43,767 nt of DNA from an uncultured Acidobacteriia bacterium (GTDB lineage: Bacteria; Acidobacteriota; Terriglobia; Bryobacterales; Bryobacteraceae): assembly GCA_903925975.1 (NCBI GenBank), contig CAIYHG010000146.1, positions 1-43,767 on the forward strand, in the 5' to 3' direction. Of the stretch, positions 1 to 8,705 are shown piece by piece. How positions within the stretch are numbered: the first letter of the stretch is position 1; each line of letters opens with the position of its first letter. The notes beneath the pieces were generated by a model. The model did not search any database, was not told where the DNA came from, and was given only the letters and a program-made list of their open reading frames with translations. The translations under genes were made by a program, and so were the position numbers.

Positions 1-1
1 G

Positions 2-895
2 TTGCTGTTCTTCTCCCGCCGGAAGGGCTTGCGGAGATGGATGGAGACATCGGCCGTCGCCCGGCGTTTGGCCTCGCGTTTCGTCGCGGGAGAAACCCTG
101 GAGGCCGCGCTTGAGGTCTGCCGCAGCCTGAATTCCGGGAACACCGCCGTAACGCTCGACCACCTCGGAGAAAGCGTCACGTCGCTCGAAGAGGCCGCGC
201 AAGCGCGCGACGTTTACCTCCACGCGCTTTCCGCCATTCGCGACAAGCAGGTGAACGGCAATGTCTCCCTGAAACTGACCCAGTTCGGGCTCGATTTTTC
301 CTACGAGCAGTGCCTGGATAACGTAGAACAACTGGTGCGTTGCGCCGCCGCGATGGGCGAGTTTGTCCGCGTGGATATGGAAAGCAGCGAATATACCGAC
401 CGCACGCTGCGCCTGGTGAAGTACCTGCATTCGCGGCACGGCGCGGTGGGCACGGTGATTCAGGCGTACCTCTACCGCAGTAGGGACGATGTGGAGGCGC
501 TCTGCCGCGAGCGCATCCGCGTGCGCCTGTGCAAAGGGGCCTATCTGGAGCCGCCGAGCGTGGCCTTCAAGCGCAAGGCGGACGTGGATCGCAATTACAT
601 CGAGCTGATGCAGGCGCTTCTCGACCGCGGCGAGTATCCCGCCATTGCCACCCACGACGAGAATATGATCGCCGCAACCCGGGACTATGCAGCCAGGCGC
701 GGCGCTCGCCGCGACTCGTTTGAATTTCAAATGCTGTACGGTATCCGCCGCGATTTGCAGCGCCAACTTGTGGACGAAGGCTACCGCTTGCGTCTCTATG
801 TGCCTTTCGGAAAGGCCTGGTATCCCTACTACATGCGCCGGTTGGCCGAGCGGCCGGCCAATGTCCTTTTCATTCTGAAGAACCTGTTTCGGTGA
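2..895 (+). CDS. Proline dehydrogenase (PRODH), 5' end cut by window edge
   Basis: FAD-dependent oxidation of L-proline to pyrroline-5-carboxylate, the first step of proline catabolism, as a stand-alone PRODH rather than a PutA fusion. The barrel motifs are visible in order: VDMESS (about residues 121-126), LCKGAYLEPPSVAF (about 175-188), ATHDEN (about 215-220), EFQMLYGIRRDL (about 238-249) and YYMRRLAERPAN near the C-terminus. In the family the paired arginines of that last motif bind the proline carboxylate. The frame is open from base 2 and the sequence there already resembles an internal part of the usual N-terminus, so the true start probably lies a few codons outside the window; a TTG at base 2 is only the first available codon. 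The stop overlaps the GTG of the next gene (GTGA), so the two are probably co-transcribed. Confidence 0.93.
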   Translation: MLFFSRRKGLRRWMETSAVARRLASRFVAGETLEAALEVCRSLNSGNTAVTLDHLGESVTSLEEAAQARDVYLHALSAIRDKQVNGNVSLKLTQFGLDFSYEQCLDNVEQLVRCAAAMGEFVRVDMESSEYTDRTLRLVKYLHSRHGAVGTVIQAYLYRSRDDVEALCRERIRVRLCKGAYLEPPSVAFKRKADVDRNYIELMQALLDRGEYPAIATHDENMIAATRDYAARRGARRDSFEFQMLYGIRRDLQRQLVDEGYRLRLYVPFGKAWYPYYMRRLAERPANVLFILKNLFR

Positions 896-1410
896 AACTC
901 GGGACGTTCCTTGGGTATGAGATGCAACGAAACCACATCCTGCCGAATCTTCTAGGTATGCGGTACTTCGCCTACCTGGCGGCGAAATTCGCGGTTGCGG
1001 GCGCTCTGCTTTACGGTTTGCTGCGGCTGATCGACGGCTTCTGGCTCGCCGAAGAAGACCCTCCCCTGATCGCTCCCCTGCGGGATGCGTCTCGGATTCT
1101 GGCCTTTGACCTGGTGATTCTCGCCTGGTTTCTGCTTTGCGCCGGCACGGTCGCGCTGATTATCTTCGATCAGCGGCGGCGCTGCCGCGTCTGTCTGCGC
1201 CGGCTCCGCATGCCGGTGGAGCGAGGCTCTTGGAGCCGCATGTTTCTGGTGGGCCAGCCACGCCTTGAGTACATCTGCCCTTACGGACACGGAACGCTCA
1301 CTCAGGAGGAATCCCACCTGACGGGGACAGCGCCGCCGGTCTGGCGCGCGTCGCAGGGCTTCTGGGAGGATCTATTCGCCTCCAGCGCCGCCGAGCGGCG
1401 AAAACCGTAA
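892..1410 (+). CDS. Small membrane protein with C-terminal Cys/His zinc-ribbon-like part
   Basis: 172 residues, function not recognised. Two hydrophobic segments (about residues 28-48 and 68-95) are followed by a basic cytosolic-looking stretch containing CRVCLRRLRMP and, further on, YICPYGHGTL. This Cys-X2-Cys plus Cys-X3-His spacing could hold a metal, but that is inference. The GTG start overlaps the proline dehydrogenase stop by four bases, which argues for translational coupling. A later in-frame Met at about residue 22 is possible but would lose the overlap. The gene ends just before a repeat-rich non-coding patch, so it is the last gene of this transcription unit. Confidence 0.72.
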   Translation: MKLGTFLGYEMQRNHILPNLLGMRYFAYLAAKFAVAGALLYGLLRLIDGFWLAEEDPPLIAPLRDASRILAFDLVILAWFLLCAGTVALIIFDQRRRCRVCLRRLRMPVERGSWSRMFLVGQPRLEYICPYGHGTLTQEESHLTGTAPPVWRASQGFWEDLFASSAAERRKP

Positions 1411-1935
1411 CCCAGGCGCCCGTCGGGCGTATCGCCGCTCCTTCCACGTTTGAACCGTAAGCCTTCCTGTTTTAGTATCTTGTACCGAATAGCGGACGAC
1501 GATTTTCGCTGAGCCGGGATTCCGAAGTTGATTCTGGAGAATGACCGACGCAATCATTGTGTGCCACGCAAGATCAGACCGATGGTTTGTATCAGGGCAC
1601 GGCTTCAGCCGTGCCGCAAGCCGCAGTATTCAAATGGCTTTAGCCCCCGAGCCCTACTTGTCTGGGGCGGGAGTTGGGGGTTCAGCTCGCCTTCTCGGCG
1701 GCTAAAGCCTGAGTTTCTCCGGCGGGTCCGGCACGGCTGAAGAGGGACTTGCAAGAATAACCGAATCCCGTAAGGCCGCGATACGGCAGAAATGCCATTG
1801 CCGCGTTTTCATAGGCTTGCAAAAGTCGCCACCTTGCTTTCGAGGGATTTTGGCGGCATTTCTGCATAAGTTGGCTAATATTGCAAGCTCCTCTGAAGCC
1901 GTGCCCTGATACAAGGCTCGACTTCTCATGGCATT
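1411..1935. repeat. Non-coding patch with nested palindromic repeats (outer 22-bp perfect inverted repeat)
   Basis: No convincing gene in these 525 bases. A perfect 22-base inverted repeat is at 1587-1608 and 1893-1914. The left arm runs into its own hairpin (GCACGGCT at 1597-1604 pairs with AGCCGTGC at 1607-1614). A related copy near 1729-1756, GGCACGGCTGAAGAGGG then CTTGCAAG, is an imperfect inverted match to the right arm. Inside lie further pairs: GCAGAAATGCC near 1786 with GGCATTTCTGC near 1855, and GGCTTTAGCC near 1639 with GGCTAAAGCC near 1699. The structure resembles a composite of REP/MITE-like units. The short open frames inside are repeat-derived. Confidence 0.7.
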
Positions 1936-4590
1936 ATGCTGCGGAAATCCAACCTCGCCGAGGTTGACTCCGGAATTCAGGCTCAGAATGTCAGCCCGCT
2001 CCGGCGCACGGATTTTCTCATGCGAGAATTAGGTTTGGTGCCCAAGAAAGACATGAAGATCCGGGTTCCCGCCGGATCGCGGCTGGCGCGGTTTGTGCTG
2101 GGGCCGCTCGGCCGGATGCTGGTCATAGGCGTTGCCCTGCTTTCGATCCTGGCCGTTGGCGTATTTACCTATTACTACTCCAAGTACTCCCGCCTGATCG
2201 ACGAAAAGCTGCGCGTGGGCCCGTTCGCCAATACCGCCAAGGTGTTCGCTTACCCGGAAACCGTTTTCGTCGGCGACGAGGCGTCCCCCGAAAGCATTGC
2301 GGCACAGCTCCGGCGCAGCGGCTACAACGAATCCCGGGGAAACACGGTCGGCTATTATCAGCTTCGTCCTTCCTCAATCGAGATCTTCCCCGGCCCGGAA
2401 TCCTATTTCGACCAGGAAGCCGGCGTCATTCGATTCAACAAGAGCCGCATCGCGCAGATCGTTTCCCTCCAGGACAATACCGCCCGCGGGCAGTTCCAGC
2501 TTGAGCCGCAGCTCATCACCAACGTATCCGGCCCGAACCGCGAAAAGCGCCGGATCGTGCGCTTCGCGGATATTCCCCGCGTCCTGGTGAACGCGGTCAC
2601 TTCCGCCGAAGACAAACGCTTCTTCCAGCACGCCGGCTTCGACCCGATCCGCATCGTCAAAGCCGCGTACGTGGATATCAAGGAAGGGCGTAAGGAACAG
2701 GGCGCGTCCACCCTGAGCATGCAGCTCGCCCGCAGCTTCTTTCTTGACGCGGACAAGCGCTGGACGCGCAAACTGGCCGAGGTGGTGATCACGCTCCAAC
2801 TGGAGCAGAAGCTCTCGAAAGAGCAGATCTTCGAGGATTACTCCAACCAAATCTACCTGGGATGGCGCGGAGCCTACCGCATCCATGGTTTCGGCGAAGC
2901 GGCCGAAGCATTCTTCGGGAAGGATTTAAGCCAGATCACCGTTCCAGAGGCCGCAACCCTGGCCGGCATGATCCAGCGGCCCTCGGTCTTCAATCCGTTC
3001 CGGAATCCCGACCAGACGCGCGAACGGCGGAACGTGATTCTGGGGCTCATGCGTGGGAACAATTTCATCAACCAGGCCGAATACGCCGCCGCCGTGGCCT
3101 CGCCGCTCGTGCTGGCGCGCGGCGAAGCTCAATCCATAGAAGCTCCGTATTTCGCGGACCTGGTGAACGACTCCGTAGCCGCGAAGTTCCAGGAGTCCGA
3201 CCTGCAATCGAATGCCTTCCGGATCTACACCACGCTCGATATGCGCTTGCAGCGGGCGGCCACCGAGGCTATCCGCCTGGGCATGCAGCAGGTGGATGAG
3301 CAAGTCAAGAGACAGCGCCGCTTCAGGGGCCAGACGCCGCCCGATCCCCAGGTCGCCCTGGTCGCCATCGATCCCCATACCGGAGAAATCAAGGCGCTCG
3401 TGGGCGGGCGGAACTACGGCGTCAGCCAGCTCAATCACGTGCTTGCCAAGCGGCAGCCCGGGTCGATTTTCAAGCCCTTCGTGTACGCCACCGCGCTCAA
3501 TACGGCCTTGGCCGGCGGCCCGCGGGTGCTCACGCCCAGTTCCAAGGTGCTCGATGAGCCCACCACGTTTTGGTTCGACGGCAAGCCCTACGAACCCGGG
3601 AACTTCGGCAACGAATTCTACGGGCAGGTATCGCTTAGGGACGCGCTGGCGCACTCTCTGAACGTGGCCACAGTAAAGGTGGCCGAAGCGGTGGGCTACG
3701 GCGCCGTAGTTGAAATGGCCAATCGCGCCGGGATGAATTACAAGATTCAGCCCACGCCCGCCGTCGCTCTAGGCGCGTACGAAATCACGCCGCTCGAGGC
3801 TGCCGGCGCGTACACGATATTCGCGAATCAGGGCGAATACGTGAAACCGGAGTTTATCTCGCTCGTGCGTTCCCGCGAAGGCAAGACGGTTTTTAAGGAC
3901 AAGGCGGAACGGGCGCAGGTTCTGGACCCCCGCGTAGCCTACCTCATCACCAACATGATGGAGGAAGTGATCCGCTCGGGCACGGCCGCCGGAGTGCGCG
4001 CGCGCTATAACATCGACTACCCCGTAGCCGGAAAGACCGGCACTTCGCACGATGGCTGGTTCGCGGGCTATACCACCGATCTGCTGTGCGTGGTATGGGT
4101 GGGCTTCGACGACAACCGCGAACTCGATCTCGAAGGAGCCCATTCCGCCGCTCCGATATGGGCCGAGTTCATGAAGCAGGCGCTCAAGTTCCGCGAGTAT
4201 CGCGATCCGCAGCCGTTCGCGGCGCCGGGAGGAATCGTCTCGGTCTCGATCGACCCGCAGTCGGGGATGCCCGCCACCGCCGCCTGCCCCGGCGTGCGAA
4301 CCGAGGTATACATCGCCGGCACCGAGCCGGTGGGGCTGTGCCCCCTGCACGGGGGGAAAGCGGTCACGAATATCGCCGGTTGGGACACCGCTCCGCGCAA
4401 TGAGGGCCAGGAGCAGAGCGCGGTTCCGGAGTCGGAAGCGGCGGGGACGTCGCCATCAGCTTCGCCCCCTGGCTCCGCCGCACGCCCGTCTCAGAAGGCC
4501 CCGGGCAAGCAAGCTCAGCCCGCCGCGCCCGCGCCCCAGCAAGCGCCCAAGAAGAGCATATGGCGCCGTTTGTTTGATGTGTTTAAATAG
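1936..4590 (+). CDS. mrcB: Bifunctional penicillin-binding protein of the PBP1b type (glycosyltransferase 51 + transpeptidase)
   Basis: Polymerises lipid II glycan strands and cross-links stem peptides in the periplasm. After a cytosolic N-terminus of about 55 residues comes one membrane anchor (about 56-80), then a UB2H-like region (about 90-190) as in PBP1b, including the family phrase FQLEPQLITNVSGP. The GT51 domain has AEDKRFFQHAGFDP with catalytic Glu225 and QGASTLSMQLARSFF. The transpeptidase has Ser510-X2-Lys (PGSIFKPF), Ser574-Leu-Asn and Lys700-Thr-Gly. The tail from about residue 810 is low-complexity Pro/Ala/Gln/Ser and ends in a basic WRRLFDVFK. Length (884) is normal to slightly long. 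The ATG at 1936 has no clear Shine-Dalgarno; the next in-frame ATG is at 2020. The TPR gene follows after 14 bases. Confidence 0.95.
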   Translation: MLRKSNLAEVDSGIQAQNVSPLRRTDFLMRELGLVPKKDMKIRVPAGSRLARFVLGPLGRMLVIGVALLSILAVGVFTYYYSKYSRLIDEKLRVGPFANTAKVFAYPETVFVGDEASPESIAAQLRRSGYNESRGNTVGYYQLRPSSIEIFPGPESYFDQEAGVIRFNKSRIAQIVSLQDNTARGQFQLEPQLITNVSGPNREKRRIVRFADIPRVLVNAVTSAEDKRFFQHAGFDPIRIVKAAYVDIKEGRKEQGASTLSMQLARSFFLDADKRWTRKLAEVVITLQLEQKLSKEQIFEDYSNQIYLGWRGAYRIHGFGEAAEAFFGKDLSQITVPEAATLAGMIQRPSVFNPFRNPDQTRERRNVILGLMRGNNFINQAEYAAAVASPLVLARGEAQSIEAPYFADLVNDSVAAKFQESDLQSNAFRIYTTLDMRLQRAATEAIRLGMQQVDEQVKRQRRFRGQTPPDPQVALVAIDPHTGEIKALVGGRNYGVSQLNHVLAKRQPGSIFKPFVYATALNTALAGGPRVLTPSSKVLDEPTTFWFDGKPYEPGNFGNEFYGQVSLRDALAHSLNVATVKVAEAVGYGAVVEMANRAGMNYKIQPTPAVALGAYEITPLEAAGAYTIFANQGEYVKPEFISLVRSREGKTVFKDKAERAQVLDPRVAYLITNMMEEVIRSGTAAGVRARYNIDYPVAGKTGTSHDGWFAGYTTDLLCVVWVGFDDNRELDLEGAHSAAPIWAEFMKQALKFREYRDPQPFAAPGGIVSVSIDPQSGMPATAACPGVRTEVYIAGTEPVGLCPLHGGKAVTNIAGWDTAPRNEGQEQSAVPESEAAGTSPSASPPGSAARPSQKAPGKQAQPAAPAPQQAPKKSIWRRLFDVFK

Positions 4591-4604
4591 GTCAGGAGGC
4601 CGGC

Positions 4605-5381
4605 ATGGTTCCCTTATCGTTGACCATAGTACTTGTGGCAGGCCTCGGTTCGGCACTGGCTCAGACCCAGCCGGGAAACTCCCCGGCGGCCTCGCTTCCC
4701 ATACCGGGCCAGCCGGCATCCACCCCGAAACCGCTGACGCCCGAAATGCGCGGCGATATCTTCATGGCCCGGCGGATGTATCGCGAAGCCATCGAGATGT
4801 ACAACACCGCCGACCAGAAGGATGCGGCCATCTGGAACAAGAAGGGCATCGCCTATCAGAACCTGAACGAACTCGACGCCGCCAAGAAGAATTACGAGCG
4901 CGCGTTGAAGCTCAATCCCAAGTTCGCCGAAGCCCAGAACAATATCGGCACCGTTCAATACTCGCAGAAGAGCTACCGCAGCGCGGTGAATACCTATAAG
5001 AAGGCGCTGCGGTTGTCACCCAACTCAGCTTCATTCCACAAGAATCTGGGCACGGCGTACTTTGCGCGAAAGAACGAGAAGGAGGCCATGGCGGAGTACA
5101 TGATCGCCATGAGTCTTGACCCGACGGTGTTTGAGCCGCACTCGGGCACAGGCCCCGTGCTGCTATCCACCAACATCGAAGAACGGGCAAAGTTCGATTA
5201 CTCGATGGCGAAGCTCTACGCCAAAGTCGGCAACAGCGAACAGGCTCTGCAGTTCCTCAGAAGGGCGCTTGAGGAAGGCTTCAAGGACAAAAAGAAGATG
5301 GGCTCGGACCCCGAATGGGATGCGTTTCGCGAAGTACCCGAGTTCAAAGAACTGTTGAGCCTGGAGCCTCGTGTTCTTTAG
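4605..5381 (+). CDS. Secreted/periplasmic tetratricopeptide repeat protein
   Basis: 258 residues. A short hydrophobic N-terminus ending ALAQ looks like a signal peptide, followed by a Pro-rich linker and at least three TPR units between about residues 55 and 170 (AIWNKKGIAYQNLNELDAAK, AEAQNNIGTVQYSQKSYRSA, SFHKNLGTAYFARKNEKEA). The C-terminal segment YAKVGNSEQALQFLRRALEEGFK is another TPR-like hairpin, and the final DPEWDAFREVPEFKELL resembles C-caps of acidobacterial TPR proteins. An AGGAGG at 4594-4599 fixes the ATG start. It lies 14 bases after the PBP and its end overlaps the next TPR lipoprotein by 11 bases, so the three are probably one transcript. TPRs imply protein binding; the partner is unknown, but the context suggests an envelope function. 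Confidence 0.87.
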   Translation: MVPLSLTIVLVAGLGSALAQTQPGNSPAASLPIPGQPASTPKPLTPEMRGDIFMARRMYREAIEMYNTADQKDAAIWNKKGIAYQNLNELDAAKKNYERALKLNPKFAEAQNNIGTVQYSQKSYRSAVNTYKKALRLSPNSASFHKNLGTAYFARKNEKEAMAEYMIAMSLDPTVFEPHSGTGPVLLSTNIEERAKFDYSMAKLYAKVGNSEQALQFLRRALEEGFKDKKKMGSDPEWDAFREVPEFKELLSLEPRVL

Positions 5382-7299
5382 CTTTCGCCGCGTTCGTGCT
5401 GCCGCGGCGCTGTTCGCTGCGGCGCTCGCCGTTCTGACGCTTGCCGGCTGCAACCGCAAGGCCGCCGCGCCGCAGTTTGAACGGCTCGCTATCCTGCGGT
5501 TCGAGAATTTGACCGGCGATCCATCCTCGGACTGGATTGGCCGTGCGCTGCCGGATCTCATTTCACTGGAGTTGGCCGGCGCGCCGGGCCTCTACGCGCT
5601 GTCTTCCAGCCGTATCCACAGCATGGAACGCGCCGCGGGCGCGCGCCGCGTCAGCGTCCCCGGCATATCGGCGGAACGCGATCTGGCCCTGGCCGCCGGC
5701 GCCAACCGCCTGGCTTATGGCGAGTACTCGATGCGGGGCGGTAAGCTCGAAATCCACGTCAGCATCGAAGATCCGCGGACGGGCAAGGTCGAGCCGGCTT
5801 ATTCGGCATCGGGCCCGGCCGGGGACTTGGGCGGCATCGCCACCGTTCTGGCTCGCAACTTCTGGCCCGGCGCCTCCGGTTACCCCGGCGCCGCTGCGGT
5901 GTGGCGCGCCTACGTAGCCGCCCTTGAGACTAACGACGCCCCGGAAGCGGAGCGGGAATTGGCGAACGCGCTCGCCGCCGACCCCAACTTCGCCCCCGCC
6001 TACCGGTTACTGGCCGACGTGAGAGTTCGGGCGCAGGACCGGGCCGGAGCGGCGGCCGCGATCGATAAGGCGCTCGCCGCAAGTCTTCCGCCCATCGAAA
6101 AGGCGCGGGCGCAGCGAACCGCCGCCGAACTGCGCGGCGACAGGGCCGGATTGCGCGCGTCCGTCGCGGCGCTGGCCGGGCTGATGCCGTCGGACCCCGA
6201 TCTATGGCGCGAGTCCGGCGAATTTGCGATGACGGTTCACGCATATCCCGAAGCCATCCACGCATTTCAGAAGGGCCTCGATATCGAGCCCGACAACATT
6301 GTCGCCCTGAATCAACTCGGATACGCGTTTGCCTGGGCCGGCGATGTTGCCGGGGCGGAAGGCGCGCTTCGCAGGTATCAAGCCTTGCGCCCCAATGAAC
6401 CGAATCCGCTCGATTCCCTGGGCGATGCATACCTCATCAACGGCCGCCTGCGCGAGGCGGAAGCCCAATACCTTCAGGCCGCGCAGAAGCAGCCGCACTT
6501 CCTCTCGGACGGAGATCTCCTAAAGGTAGCCATGGCGCGCCTCATGACGGGCGACGTAGCCGGCGCCGACGCGCTGGCGCGGAAATACGTGGAGGCCCGC
6601 ATCGCCGATAAGGACCCGGCCGCGCCCTACCGCGCGGCGGAGTGGGCATGGACCAGCGGGCGCCGGAAGGACGCGTGCCGTCAATTGGAATCTTTCGCGG
6701 CCTCCGTGGAAAACACGCCCTTGCGCGAGTTGGCGGCCCGCGCGTATGCCGAACTGGCCACCTGGAAGCGGCTCTTGGGCGACCGCGCCGGCGCAACGGT
6801 GGCGGCGGGTAAGGCCGTAGCTCTGGCAGGCCCCGCGAGCTCCGGCATCGCCGCCGTGGCCCGTTTTCTCACCGAGGACGAGGGCGGGGCCGCCGGACTG
6901 ACGGAACGCGCCAACCGCGCTTTCGGGCCTGGCACAGGCCCGGTTCGCGAATTCGCGATAGCCTACGCCCAGTTGCTTGCCCGCGATTTTCAGGGAGCCA
7001 CGCGCACGCTGGAGAAGCTGTATCAGGACGGCGGACCAGCGGATGAAGGCCTTCCGGCTTTGCTGGCCTGGACGTATATGGAAACGGGCCGCACGAAGGA
7101 AGCGGCTGCACTGCTCCGCACCAACCCCATACCGCAATCCGGCGGCCCGGGGCCGCTGTTTGGGTTCGTCTTTCCCCGTCTTTACCAGCTCCGCTCCGCC
7201 GTGGCGCAGAGTGAAGGCAAACAGGACGAAGCCAAACTCAACGCCTCCATCTTTCAAAAGCTCTCCGGCCCCGACCCGCTGATCTGGGACGCCAAGTAG
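5371..7299 (+). CDS. Lipoprotein with TolB-like N-terminal domain and TPR array
   Basis: 642 residues. A basic-hydrophobic N-terminus ends in a lipobox (LTLAGC, Cys about residue 27), so it should be an outer- or inner-membrane lipoprotein. Next comes a domain beginning ERLAILRFENLTGDPSSDW and extending to about residue 160; this AILxFENLTGD pattern is seen in TolB-like/FlgO-like domains of TPR-containing regulators. The remainder is Ala-rich helical repeats, TPR-like around 180-370 (EAIHAFQKGLDIEPDNIVAL, NPLDSLGDAYLINGRLREAE) and 430-620. The start is a GTG overlapping the 3' end of the preceding TPR gene by 11 bases. No catalytic motif is visible; a scaffolding role is inference. Confidence 0.83.
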   Translation: MFFSFRRVRAAAALFAAALAVLTLAGCNRKAAAPQFERLAILRFENLTGDPSSDWIGRALPDLISLELAGAPGLYALSSSRIHSMERAAGARRVSVPGISAERDLALAAGANRLAYGEYSMRGGKLEIHVSIEDPRTGKVEPAYSASGPAGDLGGIATVLARNFWPGASGYPGAAAVWRAYVAALETNDAPEAERELANALAADPNFAPAYRLLADVRVRAQDRAGAAAAIDKALAASLPPIEKARAQRTAAELRGDRAGLRASVAALAGLMPSDPDLWRESGEFAMTVHAYPEAIHAFQKGLDIEPDNIVALNQLGYAFAWAGDVAGAEGALRRYQALRPNEPNPLDSLGDAYLINGRLREAEAQYLQAAQKQPHFLSDGDLLKVAMARLMTGDVAGADALARKYVEARIADKDPAAPYRAAEWAWTSGRRKDACRQLESFAASVENTPLRELAARAYAELATWKRLLGDRAGATVAAGKAVALAGPASSGIAAVARFLTEDEGGAAGLTERANRAFGPGTGPVREFAIAYAQLLARDFQGATRTLEKLYQDGGPADEGLPALLAWTYMETGRTKEAAALLRTNPIPQSGGPGPLFGFVFPRLYQLRSAVAQSEGKQDEAKLNASIFQKLSGPDPLIWDAK

Positions 7300-7363
7300 C
7301 CACAGGCTTAGCCTCTTCCGCCCGAGTGGAGCGTCTCGCGAACGGGGGCTGCGCCGCGCCTGT

Positions 7364-7369
7364 TATCAT
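7364..7369 (+). promoter_or_regulatory. -10-like hexamer immediately before hom
   Basis: TATCAT lies eight bases before the ATG at 7378. There is no Shine-Dalgarno in the gap, so a transcript starting at the usual distance would begin at or next to the start codon (leaderless). No good -35 is visible. Confidence 0.35.
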
Positions 7370-7377
7370 GCTTAGAT

Positions 7378-8682
7378 ATGGAGGAAGTCAACGTCGGAAT
7401 AGTGGGCCTGGGCAACGTTGGCTCGGGTACGGTGACGATTCTGGCCGAGAATGCGGACCAGATCGCGCTCAAGTTGGGGTTCCGCCTGAAACTGGTGGCC
7501 GCGAGCAGCCTGGACGCGCTCGAACGCGAACTCCCGGCATCGCTCGGGAATGTCATGCGGACCACGAACTGGCGCGACGTGGTGACCCACCCCGACGTGC
7601 AGATCGTGGTCGAACTCGTGGGCGGCACCACCATAGCCGCGGAGATCATTGAGACCGCGATTCAGAACCACAAGTCCGTCGTCACGGCGAATAAAGAACT
7701 AATGGCTGCCCGCGGCCCGGAAATCTGGGACCGCGCCATCCGCGCCGGAATCAATCTGGCGATGGAAGCCAGCGTATGCGGAGGCATCCCCATCCATGCC
7801 GTGCTGCGCGAAGGCATCTCGGGCGACCGCATCGTGGCGATCTTCGGGATTCTGAACGGCACCTGCAACTACATCCTCACGGAGATGGAGAAGCGCGGCG
7901 AAGACCTGGCCACGATTCTTGCCGAAGCGCAACGGCTGGGATATGCCGAGGCGAACCCGAGCGCGGATATCGATGGCTACGACGCACGCTCCAAGCTGGT
8001 GCTGCTTTCGGCGCTGGCGTTCGGCGACAAGATCACGCCCTCCGACATCTTCATGGAAGGCATCCGCCGGATCACGCCGGTGGATTTCCAGTACGCGCGG
8101 CAGTTGAAGCACACCATACGCCTGATCTGCGGGGCGCGCCAGATGCCCGACGGCGTGCTGCTTTCGGTACGCCCGGCCCTTATTCCGCTTTCCACGATTC
8201 TGGCCAACGTGCACGGATCGTATAACGCGGTGTGGGTGAAGGGCACGTATGGAGAAGACACCTTCTATTACGGCCGCGGCGCGGGCGCGCGCCCGACCGG
8301 CGTCGCCGTGGTGAGCGATCTGATGCGCGTGGCGCGCGAGATTCGCAACGGCAGCCCGGAGCGCGTTTCCCCGTTCGCGCACGAAAGGCTGGGCGAGAAT
8401 AAGCCCCTCCCCATCAGCCACAAAAAGAGCGCCTATTACATGCGGTTTCGGGTTCACGACCGGCCGGGCATCATCGCCACACTGGCCGGAATCCTCGCCG
8501 CGAAGAACATCAGCCTCGACGCCGTCCTGCAGGAACCGGGACAGAATCCGGACGATCTGCCGTTCGTTATGACCGTGGAGCCGACCTCCGAGCAGGCCAT
8601 TCAGGAAGCGCTCGACGAAATGTCGAAGCTCGATTTCATGAAGGACGCACCGCTGGCTCTCCCCATCGAATCGGGGCTGTGA
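7378..8682 (+). CDS. hom: Homoserine dehydrogenase with C-terminal ACT domain
   Basis: Reduces aspartate-4-semialdehyde to homoserine with NAD(P)H, the branch point to threonine and methionine. The N-terminal Rossmann motif is VGIVGLGNVGSGTV (residues 5-18); TANKELMA around residue 106 includes the catalytic-site lysine; GILNGTCNYILTEME and GYAEANPSADIDGYDARSK are the family signatures of the substrate domain. The C-terminal 80 residues, starting AYYMRFRVHDRPGIIATLA, form an ACT domain, the usual site of threonine feedback. Length 434 is normal. The end overlaps a possible GTG of the next gene by four bases, but the next gene more likely starts at 8706. Confidence 0.97.
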   Translation: MEEVNVGIVGLGNVGSGTVTILAENADQIALKLGFRLKLVAASSLDALERELPASLGNVMRTTNWRDVVTHPDVQIVVELVGGTTIAAEIIETAIQNHKSVVTANKELMAARGPEIWDRAIRAGINLAMEASVCGGIPIHAVLREGISGDRIVAIFGILNGTCNYILTEMEKRGEDLATILAEAQRLGYAEANPSADIDGYDARSKLVLLSALAFGDKITPSDIFMEGIRRITPVDFQYARQLKHTIRLICGARQMPDGVLLSVRPALIPLSTILANVHGSYNAVWVKGTYGEDTFYYGRGAGARPTGVAVVSDLMRVAREIRNGSPERVSPFAHERLGENKPLPISHKKSAYYMRFRVHDRPGIIATLAGILAAKNISLDAVLQEPGQNPDDLPFVMTVEPTSEQAIQEALDEMSKLDFMKDAPLALPIESGL

Positions 8683-8705
8683 CGCTGCTTGAAAGAAGGG
8701 ATTTC

